Assembly (NCBI GenBank): GCA_021234155.1
Contig: JAJEKV010000111.1
Span: 2,736,968-2,800,967 of the forward strand
DNA length: 64,000 bases
Reading direction: 5' to 3'
Origin: Isoetes taiwanensis
Lineage: Eukaryota > Streptophyta > Lycopodiopsida > Isoetales > Isoetaceae
Part shown: one piece after another, positions 51,951-63,208 of the stretch
How positions within the stretch are numbered: position 1 is the stretch's first letter
How the letters are laid out: each line of letters opens with the position of its first letter
Notes under the pieces: generated by a model
Databases searched by the model: none
Told to the model about the DNA's origin: nothing
The model's input: only the letters and a program-made list of their open reading frames with translations
Translations under genes and position numbers: made by a program

Positions 51951-54900
51951 ATTTTGGTCTTGAAGTATTGTTTGATGTCTTTGAACCTGAGACTTTTGCC
52001 GATATTACTAAGAGTGTTTCAGGTTGAACCTCCTTCTAAAGCTCAAGCTACTTGTGGGGTTAGAAGTTCTGGTGCTATAGCTGCCACTACTGCCAATGGT
52101 GAATCTTGTATGTGACCCCGTGCGAAATCTAAGAAATATAACACTACTTCTCTTTTAATTAGGATGATGTAATCAGTATTTGCTCTAATCTTGGCATGTT
52201 CTTCAAAGCCTGTTAATGCAATAAGTAAAGTGACAGCCTCCCATCTTGGAGTAAATTCCTTGTGGAAAACCATTCATTACCTGCCCTTGTGTGAGTACTG
52301 GAAGACAGTACCTGAGTGCCTTCATTCTTACCCCTTTCTTTGCTATTCTCATGACCCTTTCCATCTGCTACTTGGCCATGAATTTCAAGAGCTAGCAAAT
52401 CATTGTACTCTTTCTGCATTTAGGGAGCAATGTCAAGGTTGACATAGCCACCCTTTTCCATCCCTATCATAGTTTCAGAAGGATTTGGTCTCCTTCCAGG
52501 CTTGTATATGTGGGTCTGGATGGCTTGAAACTCTTTTTGGCATGGGTTGAAGTTGAAAGCTATGCCTAATGATATCATAGTCTTCATATCTGTCATTGTC
52601 TCCCATGTATAAGAACATTGCTTCGCTTCCTCCCGAGGAAATTTTCGTTGCCCGAAGTCGATGAAGTCGTCTGGTTGCGCTTCTGAGATTTAGGCCTAGG
52701 AGTTCATCAATTCGGAGTTCCTCTTCAAGACAGTAAGGAAGGTGGAAAATGGAAGATGTCATTGACAAAAAGTTACTATTTCTCTTCGATAAGCACTGGG
52801 GTTAGAGCTGTAATTCCCACCGGTCTTCAGTGGCTCTTCTTAATGTCCCCTCCGTGCTTCTATTTATCTATCAAATCTTTCTGCCAATCTATTTTCTTCA
52901 GGATCGTCCCAATCTTCTTCTTCTTCTTCATTATCCTCTTGAAGATGACATTGTCCTGATGATGTTATTTGGAGGAGATACTCGGCAATGTCGAGTTGAA
53001 TCATACGTCGTCTAACCCCCTTGTGTTCAAGGGTGCAAGATCCAATGGCTGTATAAAAATTTTCCTACCTTATTGATAGCCTTGAATTGCATGAATATGA
53101 CTAAGACTGCTTGTGAGGATATGTGCTTGTGGTATTGGACTTTGCAGGTCATGTAATCTGGCAAATTTCGTGTCCTATCCCATGTTTGGTTCTTGATTCT
53201 TGATTCTTGTGTTATTGCCAAGTACTACACTAATTGTTGTTAGATCAACCCATCTTCCACTTCTTGTTTAAAAGGTCACTTTTTGAGGTTGAAGTTGTTG
53301 ATTGTACTCGACAATGATGTCCCTATAGAATGGGGTTCTAGACAGGGTGGCATGCAGATCAAAGCTATGGTCAAAGACTTGATAGGCTACTTCAACTGGT
53401 ATCTCTCAAACGTGCTTGGAGTCGTTGTATCATTCAATGAAGTTGGTAGGCGCCATAGAGGTGGGGATAGGTGAAAAAGTAGCCATGCAAGACCATGAAG
53501 AGGCGAGTTCAAGGCTTGGTGAGGTGGAAAGTCAACTTAAGGTTTATATATATAGATAAGGAATTTCTAGATTTCCGTGCCAGATCTGTAACTTGGAAAA
53601 TCTAGCTTTTGGGAGTGATATGGTGCATAATTTGGACAATTTGACTTATGAAGTTGGCTATAAGCAAGGGAAAAAACTCAGGTTGGGAGTTTGTTAGGCG
53701 AGATTTGGTCTCAAGATGCAAAATCAGCCTGACTCGAGTCACTACCTCTGGGGGTCCGTCATATGTCATGCTCACCTCTTGGGAAGTCTCCACTAGCATT
53801 GGTGTTGCTCTAAAATCTGGCTTAAAATCTGGCATCACCTCCCGAAGTAACCTCTTGAATAGTGCTCTTCATATTAGGAGGTTGATGCAATGTTGGAAGT
53901 GTTGGATTACCCAAAAAGCCTGCTTGTGCCTCGAGATGGACCCATAGCGCCTTGGCTTTCTTGGTTCGTCAGATCGGAGAGGTTCTTGATATTTTGACCC
54001 ATCCACCTTTCACAAAGCTTGATATGATGATATACCAAGAATTGTATGCAATACACTGCCTTAGGTATTCACAATAAGCCGCCCGCTTCTTCTTGTAATC
54101 AATGTCCCTTTGTAGCTTGAAGGGTCTAGTCCCTTGATGTAGACGATTTCTTCGTCTTTGGCCATACTAGAAATGGTGGCCCCTCTGCTACTACCAGTTC
54201 CTCCACCTGCTCGGCTGCCTCCTGGCGTGGCTTCTGGGTGATCGTTGCCATGGATCGTCGATCTTTGTGGTTTTTCGTCTTGCGCTCTTGATTCTTGGCC
54301 TTCTCTTCGTCCTCCTCCTATACTTCTTTTTCCTTTGATCTTCCTCTTCTTTTGATATATCACCTCTTCATCCTCTCCTGGGCTCTTCCAGCTCGACATG
54401 GATTTTGCCAGTTTCAGATATTTAGGATAGGGTGGCATTAGGTTCTTCTCTCCATGTTTTTCTCAAGTCTTGTCCTAACGATCCATCTTCTCTTCTTGGT
54501 TTGGTTTCCTAATAGTTCTACTTGGGTTTTGAGGCCGATTATATTGATGTTTGGACCTAATCTCGTCCTTTATACTTCTCTTACCCTTCAATTTTCTCCT
54601 CCTCCTTGCCTCGTCCACCTCTAAATTTGATTATGTGACATTTTTATCCACCTCCTCATCATGAGCTACTGAAATGTCCTGGTGCTCAACATCTCCCTCT
54701 AACATGTGTTCCTCCTCCTTCTGCCGATTTTCACATTGCTTCTTTGCTGCAAGTTTCTTCTCCAAGATCTCTTTCCCTGTTGATTTTGCATGCATTAATA
54801 TGAGGTGCCTCAGGTCCAGTCTTGTAAGTTGTCTGCTTAGTGCTCACCATGTTAAACAATGACAAAAACTAAAGGGTTTTGGCTAGAAATCGACCTACAA

Positions 54901-55334
54901 CATAAAGTCTCAAAGGATGAGATTCGGATGAATTAGGGTTTTAATTTTGAGGGCTATTTTGTGCCACATGTGAGAGCCATCAATATCCACTTTTCATAAA
55001 TGTTAGGTTGTTTATGACTGGTGGTAAAAGTATCTTCAAAATTTATTAAATATCTTTTTTAAAATTTCCTATTTCCTTTATGCCCAATATTGGTCATTTG
55101 ACGCCTATGTTACTAGCAATTTCCTGCTCTATTGTTCACTCAAGGATGGGATTTAATGAGAAACTTGTGGTCAAATTCACTAGAACTTTCTTTACCGTCT
55201 AAGTTTATTTTTAACTTACTCAATAGTAGAAATTCTTTCTCACATCTCAAGGTCAACATTTGAGATTTTCGGCCAAAACTTTCTAATATGCCAGTGTCTG
55301 ATCTGGTCTACCATGATTATTACTCTAATACCAT
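51951..55334 (-). pseudogene. Internal region of an older relative of the 12-kb LTR element
   Basis: On the minus strand, inward from the LTR at 55335, a decayed primer site (TGGTATTAGAG) is followed by a basic, Gly-rich frame at 54438-54061 and acidic or basic short frames at 52768-52475, 52419-52213 and 52273-52043. The last resembles the 41976-41521 ORF of the intact element. No gag or pol is visible before the DIRS element begins at about 51950, so the element is truncated. The homology is by pattern and position and is not strong. Confidence 0.45.
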
Positions 55335-56809
55335 TGTGATACTTCCCCTACTTGTAGGATGCGCCCATCGAAAAGATAGAGGGAATTTCCCTCGCCGACT
55401 CCTCCTCATTGTCGAAAGGGCTCCCATCTAACTCAAATCACTCGGGATGGCCAGGTGACCAAGCAGAGGATATGGAGGTGTTATTCGGCTGATTCCTCTT
55501 CTAAACTACATATAGTGCAAAAGCACATTAAAACATTAGCACGTGGCAAACAATACAAATAACATAATATACCACCTTGAAAGGTGGTCCAGTTCATCCG
55601 CGTACAATCCATAGAATATGCAGATGCATCAAGTAAGGAGACTCATATCCAGGCTCGGACTCCAAGGGGTTTGACTATGGGGCAAGACCTCTAGACACTA
55701 GAAGACAGAACCATGGAAATGGATTTGGCTGGCATAGTATATCTCCTAGGGTTTTCCATTCCATCCACCCCTCCTATGCATAGCCTACTTGGAGACATGA
55801 TTCTAAAGGACTACTCCAGGTCGTATCCCCGATCCGATGTGGCAGGAATGAGACATAGCCCATCCAGATGGTAACATGCCACTACAAGGGAGCTAGAGGA
55901 CCATGATACATCACATCCTTACCTGACTTATCCCCACTGGGACGAAGCATCATCCAGGAGATGTCAGATCCATATTCAAACCAAACGCGGTGGTAGATTA
56001 TTAGGTTTAACACATAGCATGGAGCTCCAGTAGATAATACAGGCCAAGGCTTCAACCGCAACAGTCAAGCCTAGTCTCATTACTCGTCACCCTCAGCCAG
56101 ATGGACTCTTATGCACATGTCTCATTAATTGGGAATTAGGAAGTTTTAACTAGGAGCATCTCTCCTATAGCTTCTAGACAACAATCCATAAAACATCCAT
56201 AAGTTGAGATTAATACTCTTATCTTAACTTAATCACATACATCTAAGTTAGAGTTCATGAATTAGGGTTCCTGATACATAATTGGGCCCTTGTGTTCTAG
56301 GAAGATTCTAACGAAGATACAAGGTGCGACACCACTTGGAACTCCTTCCAAGTGGTTTACCTACTTAACAACTTGAAATACTTATTCCTTGGATACTCCA
56401 TTATCCTGTTGGGTTCTCGATCACTCATGAGTTGTGCTTGTTATAATTCTTGGATCAGTTGCAATTGCTGTTGCAAGCTTGACATTGCTTTTGAAGATGC
56501 TTCCTTGATTTGAGGTCGCCAATGGGGTTCAAGCAACATTTGGATTCAAAAATAAGGGGTGGCCCTAGGTTTTAGGCCTATTAGTAGGTTAGGATTTAGG
56601 GCAAAGCTAGCATTGGTCCAATTGGCACCAATGGGACAGTCCCACATGGCAAAGGTGATGTTCCTTACCTTTCTCGCATGGGCTAATTATTTAGGTTGCC
56701 TCCATGTTAGTCATCTTACCTCTGCTATGCTCTTGTACATGTCGATTATACGGTGACGTGACCATAAAATATACGTATTTCTAAATGTATATTATGCGGG
56801 AATGTCACA
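55335..56809 (-). repeat. Diverged LTR related to the 12-kb element
   Basis: It starts TGTGATACTTCCCC and ends AATGTCACA. Shared landmarks in the same order include GGGACTTTCCCC / GGGAATTTCCCTC, CTCCGTCTAACTC / CTCCCATCTAACTC and GTCATTCGGC / GTTATTCGGC. The right edge keeps the TGACGTG and TATA-like part of the promoter. It is 1475 bp, similar to the 1.59-kb LTRs, and is the 5' LTR of a minus-oriented relic. Confidence 0.75.
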
Positions 56810-57016
56810 TCTGTGGAGGCTAACAAGTAATCAAAATTCATTCTAATGAGATTATCCACACATTCCACTAAATAGTGTTCAAGAGATTCGTCTTGATATT
56901 TACAAAACTTGCGACATGACTCGATGAGGCAAGCATTTCAGCCATACATCATTCCATATTTGCTCTGAAACTTGCATATTCCATTTTGGGGGCAAAAGGA
57001 AGTGTCCCAGTAGCAT
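56810..57016. other. Intergenic, no gene seen
   Basis: Short spacer between the diverged LTR and the first tandem array. Confidence 0.5.
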
Positions 57017-57135
57017 GCAAACATCTATAACAAGATCTGACAAACAAACATCTACAGCTATAACAAGATCGGACAAACAAACATCTATAACAAGATCTGA
57101 CAAACAAGCATCTATAACAAGATCTAACAAACTTC
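57017..57135. repeat. Tandem repeat of about 27-33 bp, four copies
   Basis: CATCTATAACAAGATCTGACAAACAA occurs four times with small changes; one copy carries a 6-bp extension (CAGCTA). Confidence 0.85.
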
Positions 57136-57429
57136 TTTGGCTGTATAGAGGTGTGAAGGATCCCTGGGCACTGGTGCTGATTATGATTTACAGATGGGAG
57201 AGTTTTTGTTTGTAATGCCTTCCCAAATGTCGTTTGTCATTGCTTTTTAGACCACCCTTCCTAATATAAGGCAGTTACATTTTTTTGCTCGCCTCTAATA
57301 TCTTCCTTACAAATTAGGAGAGCATGACACGTTGCATTGAGGCATTTATGACATTAATTTCAGATTTGAGACATTTATGAGCATTTATGGCGGAGGAAGA
57401 TATGAGCATTACCATAGAATGACACGTTG

Positions 57430-57610
57430 CATTCATCGCATTTATGGCAGATTTGTGCACTTTGCATTTATTGCGGCCATTAATACACTTTGCATTTATT
57501 GTGGCCATTAATACCTTTTGCATTTATTGCGGCCATTAATACGCTTTGCATTTATTGCGAATTATCAAAGCACGACATGTGTGCACTTTGCATTTATTGC
57601 GGCCATTGGC
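57430..57610. repeat. Tandem repeat of about 30 bp, GCATTTATTGCGGCCATTAA
   Basis: The unit TTTGCATTTATTGCGGCCATTAATAC appears about five times between 57468 and 57605. A related GCATTTATG phrase occurs slightly upstream. Confidence 0.8.
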
Positions 57611-57779
57611 AAATTTGTTAGAAGATATCAATCCCAATATATATAGAATCTTAATGATATCCATTTTAGGATAATTATGGATATGAAATATATATCGAAT
57701 GATATTAATGATTACATGCGAGTTGTGATATAGGCACTTGGCATAAATATAGCCCTAGATTAGTCATGTGTGTCGATCA

Positions 57780-57895
57780 TCCAACAAAACTCCATCTTAT
57801 AAATAGAAGGCCTTCTTATTGTCTCGACGCATTGAGAGCACTTGAAGAGCTATTGTGGAGCTTCTCTTACGCTTCACTAATTGCATGCAAGGTAA
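57780..57895 (+). promoter_or_regulatory. Candidate pol II promoter and leader exon
   Basis: CATCTTATAAATAGAAGG near 57792 is a strong TATA box. About 30-90 bp downstream comes a leader ending in GCATGCAAG|GTAAAT, a good splice donor. This could drive the small ORF at 58062 or be the promoter of a decayed LTR. Confidence 0.4.
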
Positions 57896-58061
57896 ATATT
57901 CTCCCATTTTGTTACATTGCTAAAGCTTGGATTGTTTAATATGAAACTAGCATTTTTCTTTCATCCTTAATTTTGGCGTAATGCATATGTGGATTCTATC
58001 GTTGTGTGAAATCGTAGCGAACGTTTGAGTTGATTTGCAATTATATTTTGATTTCTGAGAG

Positions 58062-58280
58062 ATGGCACGGATGATAAAAAAAGACTACATTATTGAGCTA
58101 ATTCTAGATGATTTTTATGGATGGTGGATGAGCGCCTTTGGTAACTCACCAGCCTTTGTGTCGAGAGATGCTGTATTGGAGTTCCTTTTGGATTTATTTC
58201 GTAATTTATATTATTCGCAAAAATATCATTCTAGTGATGATGAGGCATCTTCAGTTCTGCAAATTGATAATTCTACTTGA
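58062..58280 (+). CDS. Hypothetical small protein (72 aa)
   Basis: I do not recognise this protein. It has hydrophobic and aromatic residues (ELILDDFYGWWMSAFGN) and an acidic serine-rich end (SSDDEASSVLQIDNST). A possible splice acceptor (TTTCTGAG) lies just upstream of the ATG and a TATA box plus donor lies about 170-260 bp further up. It may be a real small gene or a chance frame. Confidence 0.3.
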   Translation: MARMIKKDYIIELILDDFYGWWMSAFGNSPAFVSRDAVLEFLLDLFRNLYYSQKYHSSDDEASSVLQIDNST

Positions 58281-58888
58281 TGTTTGATGTCTGTGAACAC
58301 ATGAACCTTCAATAACAAAAAGTATTGACCAACTTTTTAAAAGACTAAGCTAAATATTGTACTTTGTAATTTCTAAATTAGAGTTAGAATGTAAGATCTT
58401 ACGAAGTTATTTCACATCAATCTAGAATCACTTGGCTATTGCAGAAGAGAATGTTGGACGTTAACTGGGGTCCAACTGCACGCCGCGATAAATTTTCTTC
58501 TATATCTTATATTATAATGTTATTGTGTAAGTGTTGGACCCAGCCCTAATTTGGGCGGCCCAGATTTGATGAAATCAATGGAAGAGATGATGCCACGTAA
58601 GATTCTAGGTTTTTTTTTTTTTTTGCTAGGGTTCGCGAGTTCCGGCATTTAGAAGAAACAAGAAGCCGATTCCGGCTATGTGGGTATTTAGAAGAAGGAA
58701 GAAGCAGCTTCTGGCTATAGAAGAAGCAAGACGTTGCCGCAAAAGAGCGCCTCTTCTACCTGTCGCTTTCCTGCCATGATCAGAGCTTCGACAACTAATG
58801 GAGATGAAGCTGTTCAGAGCCACAGATCCATGTTAGGGCTCCTCGCCGTTGTTGTGGCTGTCGATTCTACTATTCAATCTTCATCTGC
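58281..58888. other. Spacer with a T run and no identified gene
   Basis: A T run at 58610-58623 is followed by TGCTAGGGTT. A possible Helitron 5' end (ATATCTTATATTATAATG near 58500) was considered but is not supported. Confidence 0.4.
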
Positions 58889-58952
58889 CAGTATATGGCG
58901 AAGTATATTCCCAAGACTTCCAAGGTTTTGATGGTGGGATGTGGCAATGCCG
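58889..58952 (+). pseudogene. Methyltransferase exon fragment (METTL13-like)
   Basis: The frame reads QYMAKYIPKTSKVLMVGCGNA and then a splice donor, GCCG|GTGAGT. The KVLMVGCGNA block is SAM-binding motif I of the plant/animal METTL13-type methyltransferases. No neighbouring exon of that gene was found on either side, so this is an isolated fragment. Confidence 0.65.
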
Positions 58953-59165
58953 GTGAGTTTTGGGTATGGGACCTTCCTTTGAATTTGGGTTGATGAATGT
59001 GCAATCTGGGGATAGCAGGATGCATAGAGCATGGGCATGCGAAATTGGGTGTTTTGCAATGAATCAATGGCTGTTCAAGTAATCTTTTGCAGAAATAATT
59101 ATACAATATGCAGATAAAGCTTGTGACTGTGGAGGCTGTAACCTTTGTAGGGCTATCATGCAAAA

Positions 59166-59556
59166 TTGCTTAAAAAGTTCAGTCTTGCGTTAGTCAGGGA
59201 CAATTGTTGTAATTCTGTGGCAAGTATTATGCTGTTATCAGATGGGCAGGACACCCATGGCTGGCAAAATGGAACCGATTCTAAACATTCTGCAAATTCT
59301 TTCCAGCATGGTTTTGCCGGATTTATGGGACAAAGAAGAGACAAACACCCTATGCACACTTTTGGAATTGGAGCAGATCACAATCCTGCTATTATGCACT
59401 CCATAGCTGAGCAATCTGGCGGAACTTTTTCGTTTATTGAAGCCGCTACTATGGTGCAGGATGATTTTGCTAGATGCATCGGAGGACTGCTCAGTGTTTT
59501 GGCCCAAAATGTCAGGCTGGATTTTTCTTACAGAAGTACCATTTTTTATCATGGAT
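59166..59556 (+). pseudogene. VWA-domain fragment (WAV3-like RING E3 ligase family)
   Basis: The frame reads SVASIMLLSDGQDTHGWQ, then HPMHTFGIGADHNPAIMH, SGGTFSFIEAATMVQDDFAR and CIGGLLSVLAQNVRL. This is the second half of a von Willebrand A domain as in plant WAV3/WAVH-type ubiquitin ligases. The MIDAS start (DVSGSM), the RING finger and the C-terminal domain are not nearby. The first ~20 codons have lost similarity and a stop follows soon after VRLDF. Truncated, not functional. Confidence 0.8.
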
Positions 59557-59601
59557 AAAAGATAAGCTAAGCATAGCTTGGGCAATGCCATTGCGCTGGA
59601 T

Positions 59602-59799
59602 AATGAGCAGTGCATTATGGTGCTAAATTTCTACAAAACTTTAGGTTCTGGAGATGTAGATGGTGTAAGGGATCTTCTGGCCCAAGATTTGGAATGGTCC
59701 TTTCATGGTCCCCATTTCATTTTCCTTGCGAAATTACCTCAGGCTCCATTTATTGCATCTTCATTCACTCCAAAGGAGCAATTTGTGTACAGACTATGA
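59602..59799 (+). pseudogene. WUN1-like (NTF2/SnoaL fold) fragment
   Basis: The frame reads VLNFYKTLGSGDVDGVRDLL, AQDLEWSFHGPHFIFLAKL and FTPKEQFVYRL before a stop. Plant wound-induced protein 1-like proteins have the same order (Y.aL..GD...v..lLa.dLEWwFHGPp). The C-terminal beta strands are missing. It lies only about 50 bp after the unrelated VWA fragment, on the same strand. Confidence 0.7.
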
Positions 59800-61343
59800 T
59801 GTTCCACTCTGATCCTATACATACAGGTACTGCCCTTCTCATGGATTTATAAATTTACACAACTTAATTCCGTTTCCATAGTTCAAATGATCTTGCAGAG
59901 ATCCTTTATTCTCAACTCTATATTCAGGCATCTATACTCCAGCCAAAGCTGAATGAGAAATGCAGAAAAGGATTACAAAAAATGGTAGCTCCCACTTTTA
60001 ATACAGATCTATTAGGACATCAATACTGAACTTATTATATGGGAATCTGGCCACGAATAATAGAGTATTAGTGAAAGAATAAGATTTCTCTGCTCTTCTG
60101 TTATTGCAGTCTGCTTCTTTCTCTCTTGCTTATTGTAGAATATGCATTGTCACCATAAGTGGCATTTATCAAATGCATTACTAGGTGATCTATTTAAATT
60201 CTCCAAAAACATCTGACTCTAGATGTATCCTATCTATTTAGACTTCTCATTTGAAAGAGTTATTATGTAGCTTTCAGGATTATAACTGGAGCTTGCTGCA
60301 AAGGGATACACCACTTGAGAAATTTCATTCAATAATTGGCCTCTACCTTTCAAAAAATGCTTGATTGCTTATTGCATTTTGTTGTTTCATTTTTTCTGTA
60401 ATTGCATGGGTTTTGATCATTAACGGTTTTAGGCAGAAGGTTACAGGATCGCTTCATTTGGGTGCTTCATTGGGGTGCACTGATTGTCAGACGGTACAGG
60501 AAGCCTAAGGTTAAACCTACAAGACCTCCTTTGCTTCCCTGCTTGGCCGTCAGTGCATATCCGCCATCAACAAACTGGGTATGTCAGATTCGTACATCTC
60601 ATGGCATTAAGTGCTACTGTGCTCAGCTAAACCTGCGTTGCATGCAAATATTGATTGTACACGTTTGGTTGGAGCAATTATTGGGAGACACAAGACTGTT
60701 ATGAAATACATGTTAGAGGTGAATCCCACTTAGTTGTCTACTTCCAACAAGTTCATGTGACTAAAACCCATGCTTTGTTTCTATGGAAAAGAGCCAAGCT
60801 CCACGTATAGCTATAAAATTCTTCTCTTTAGTTTTTTATTGAACTTTTTAACATATCTGCAGATTGAGAAACATCATGTACATGTGCAATGATGTATTTG
60901 CAAAAGATTCTTCCTATTATTCTAGATGTAGGATGTCATTTTGTGATATCCCAGAAGGTAAAAACGTTTATATAGGCACAAGGTATGCTATTATTAAGCT
61001 CATGAAAAAGAAAGGAAAACATGAACACGACAAACAAAGTATTTTTAATGCTTTGCTGAGGAGAATGTAAGGCAGACGAAGCCTGAACTCTGTGGTTCCA
61101 ATAATAATATTATGTTTCATGTTTCACATGTATGATGGACATCATGCACTCGATTGGGTACCCAATTTATGTTATACCTAGGCACACATCTTAACACCTA
61201 AACGCATGTTTGCTAGATCGTTTCTCTTTCCTTTTCTCTTTCTTTTGCATGAGTAGAAGTTCCTTTTGGTCCCACATGGGTACCAATGATAATCTAGGTC
61301 CTTAGCCATATAAGAACGATGTTGAGCATGGACATAAACGTTG
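59800..61343. other. Non-coding or unrecognised DNA inside the putative Helitron
   Basis: Short frames at 60462-60704 (+) and 60864-61070 (+) have no family I recognise. They may be further decayed gene pieces. Confidence 0.35.
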
Positions 61344-61344
61344 T

Positions 61345-61440
61345 CTACATTCCTATTCTTTACAGGATCAATGTAAAAGTATTACAAAGCTTCTACATTC
61401 CTATTCTTTACAGGATCAATGTAAAAGTATTACAAAGCTT
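61345..61440. repeat. Perfect 48-bp tandem duplication
   Basis: CTACATTCCTATTCTTTACA... starts at 61345 and again at 61393, with no visible differences. Confidence 0.9.
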
Positions 61441-61751
61441 TTTTAAGAAGAAATGCTGCAAGGCGCAAGATAATTTTAAGATTATGAGGAGCCGCTATAA
61501 TTGAAGATGCTAGGCTATAAAACAAATTAACATTTTCAAGTTCTCAACTTACACTATCCCGGATTAATATGTACTCCAAATTAGGCCCAGCAACGCTCAC
61601 TTCCCTATTGTTTTGATATTGTTTACATAGTCCATGGAAAACGTTGTTAAAGCTTTGAAAAAAAAAATTATTATAATAAGAAGTTACAAAAGTTGGCTTA
61701 TTACTGCAAGCCCTTCTTATTGCGGCCAAAACATTTACAGGCCGAACTTAT

Positions 61752-61779
61752 GCCCAGCAACGCTGGGCACCATTACTAG
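61752..61779 (+). mobile_element. Helitron 3' terminus A
   Basis: The hairpin GCCCAGC-AAC-GCTGGGC (61752-61768) is followed by ACCATTA and CTAG (61776-61779) with T next. This is the Helitron 3' end signature. The gene fragments at 58.9-59.8 kb lie upstream in the same orientation. Confidence 0.7.
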
Positions 61780-61843
61780 TGATAATATTAAAGGCCTTGC
61801 CATGAGACAAGCAATAGGGAATCACTGTGACTTTTGTTTTTGT

Positions 61844-62010
61844 GAACTTGAATGTACAATGCAAGTATATTGCGAACTGTTGTTTGGGCATGAACTTGAA
61901 TTATATGGTTTTACTTTTTCTTTGCTGACGTTTTTTATGAACTTGAATGTACAATGCAAGTATATTGCGAAGGCGTGATCCTGAATTCTATGGTTTTACT
62001 TTTTCAATAT
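61844..62010. repeat. 95-bp tandem duplication
   Basis: GAACTTGAATGTACAATGCAAG starts at 61844 and 61939; each copy later contains ATGGTTTTACTTTTTC. Confidence 0.85.
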
Positions 62011-62433
62011 TGCAATTTTTGTTTGTTGCAATTGACCTTACAGTGCCCAAGCCTTAGATTTGATTTGCATGATTGCATTCATGCATGCCACATGTTCTCC
62101 ATTGCTTAGAGTGTATTGGACAAAGAGAATACAAGATTTCTATGTTTATGTATGACAGACACGTCCACAAAGAGCAAAAGGACAGCCATCCACCCACACC
62201 CGGTGATATTTGATATAGGTTTACATCATCGTCATTAGGTTGCAAAAGCCATCACAAACCACTACTGTAACAAGTTCAAGTATAAGCAAGAAGATCAAAT
62301 TGACATAAACCATTCTTCAAGCTTCTCTTAAAATCTTTTGCAATTTATTTTTCTCTTAACATCATAGCGAAGTATTGTGCAATATATAATAGGGGAAATA
62401 ATAGGGGTAATACTTACTTAAAACCGTACTTAT

Positions 62434-62462
62434 GCCCGGCAACGCCGGGCACCCGTTACTAG
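62434..62462 (+). mobile_element. Helitron 3' terminus B
   Basis: The hairpin GCCCGGC-AAC-GCCGGGC (62434-62450) is followed by ACCCGTTA and CTAG (62459-62462) with T next. The preceding ACTTAT is also shared with terminus A, so both belong to one family. Confidence 0.75.
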
Positions 62463-63208
62463 TATTTATTATATTCTTGCATATGATGTAGGTTAATATT
62501 GGAAATACGGCCTTGTTCTTTTTAAAATTGCCAAGTCAGCTTGGGACCTACTCAGTGCAAGAAAAGCTAGGGGACTAAAAACGAGTTTGATTAGTCGTCG
62601 GAATCGTTTGCCGTGGAACCCCCTAGTTTGGAGAACAAACTCAGGTTTTAAGCTACCAGAAGTGTCAGTTAGCATTTTGTTGTTAAGGCCAATGTTATCT
62701 GTGAAGTGGCTGCTTCGTTCAGGATTTCTGTCATTTATGAGTAGTAGCTTCACCGGCCTGCAAAGCATCTGAGGCAAAGGTATGAAAATGATATCAACTG
62801 CGTTATTCAGTTTAGTGTTCACGGTTTAGGTTAATAAACTTATATAATTTCCCAACTGGACCTGGGCAATGATACCTAAGTCTGATCTCCATTTCGAAAT
62901 ACGAAGAGCCAAGTATAATGGGCTTATTTGGTGCCAACTATTTCTTTTTACAAAGACTGCAATTTTAGATGACATCCATTTCTTAGAATTTATACATGGG
63001 CGTGTTAATCTCAAAATGAAAAAGCTAGGCCTCTTCTGTCTGTATGGAGATTGTCCATTCTGATACATGTCAGGTTATCATAGGAGTAAAGTGTGATGTG
63101 ATAATGGTAATGTATATGTTGAGATGAGATATTATCTAGAGATCAACACGTTGTCTTGTAGAAAGAATGCTGCAAGAAGTATTTTGAGGGGCATATATGT
63201 TATTACAG
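62463..63208. other. Spacer or intron upstream of the CCCH exons
   Basis: No coding similarity recognised on either strand. It may be an intron of the CCCH gene, since a splice acceptor follows at 63208. Confidence 0.4.

Noticed and set aside
54061-54160. Possible remnant of the histone H3 segment in the older relative (HQGTRPFKLQRDIDYKKKR)
   Set aside because: Only GT and a few basic residues line up and an extra shift is needed. The match could be chance, although the position in the element is suggestive.
58500-58520. Helitron 5' end (ATATCTTATATT...)
   Set aside because: The match to the TC-start pattern is too short and no second copy confirms a border.
60462-61070. Additional captured gene exons (two plus-strand ORFs)
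   Set aside because: No motif could be assigned to a known family, so they are left as unrecognised sequence.
61345-61440. CRISPR-like direct repeats
   Set aside because: These and the other repeats are tandem without unique spacers, and the genome is eukaryotic.
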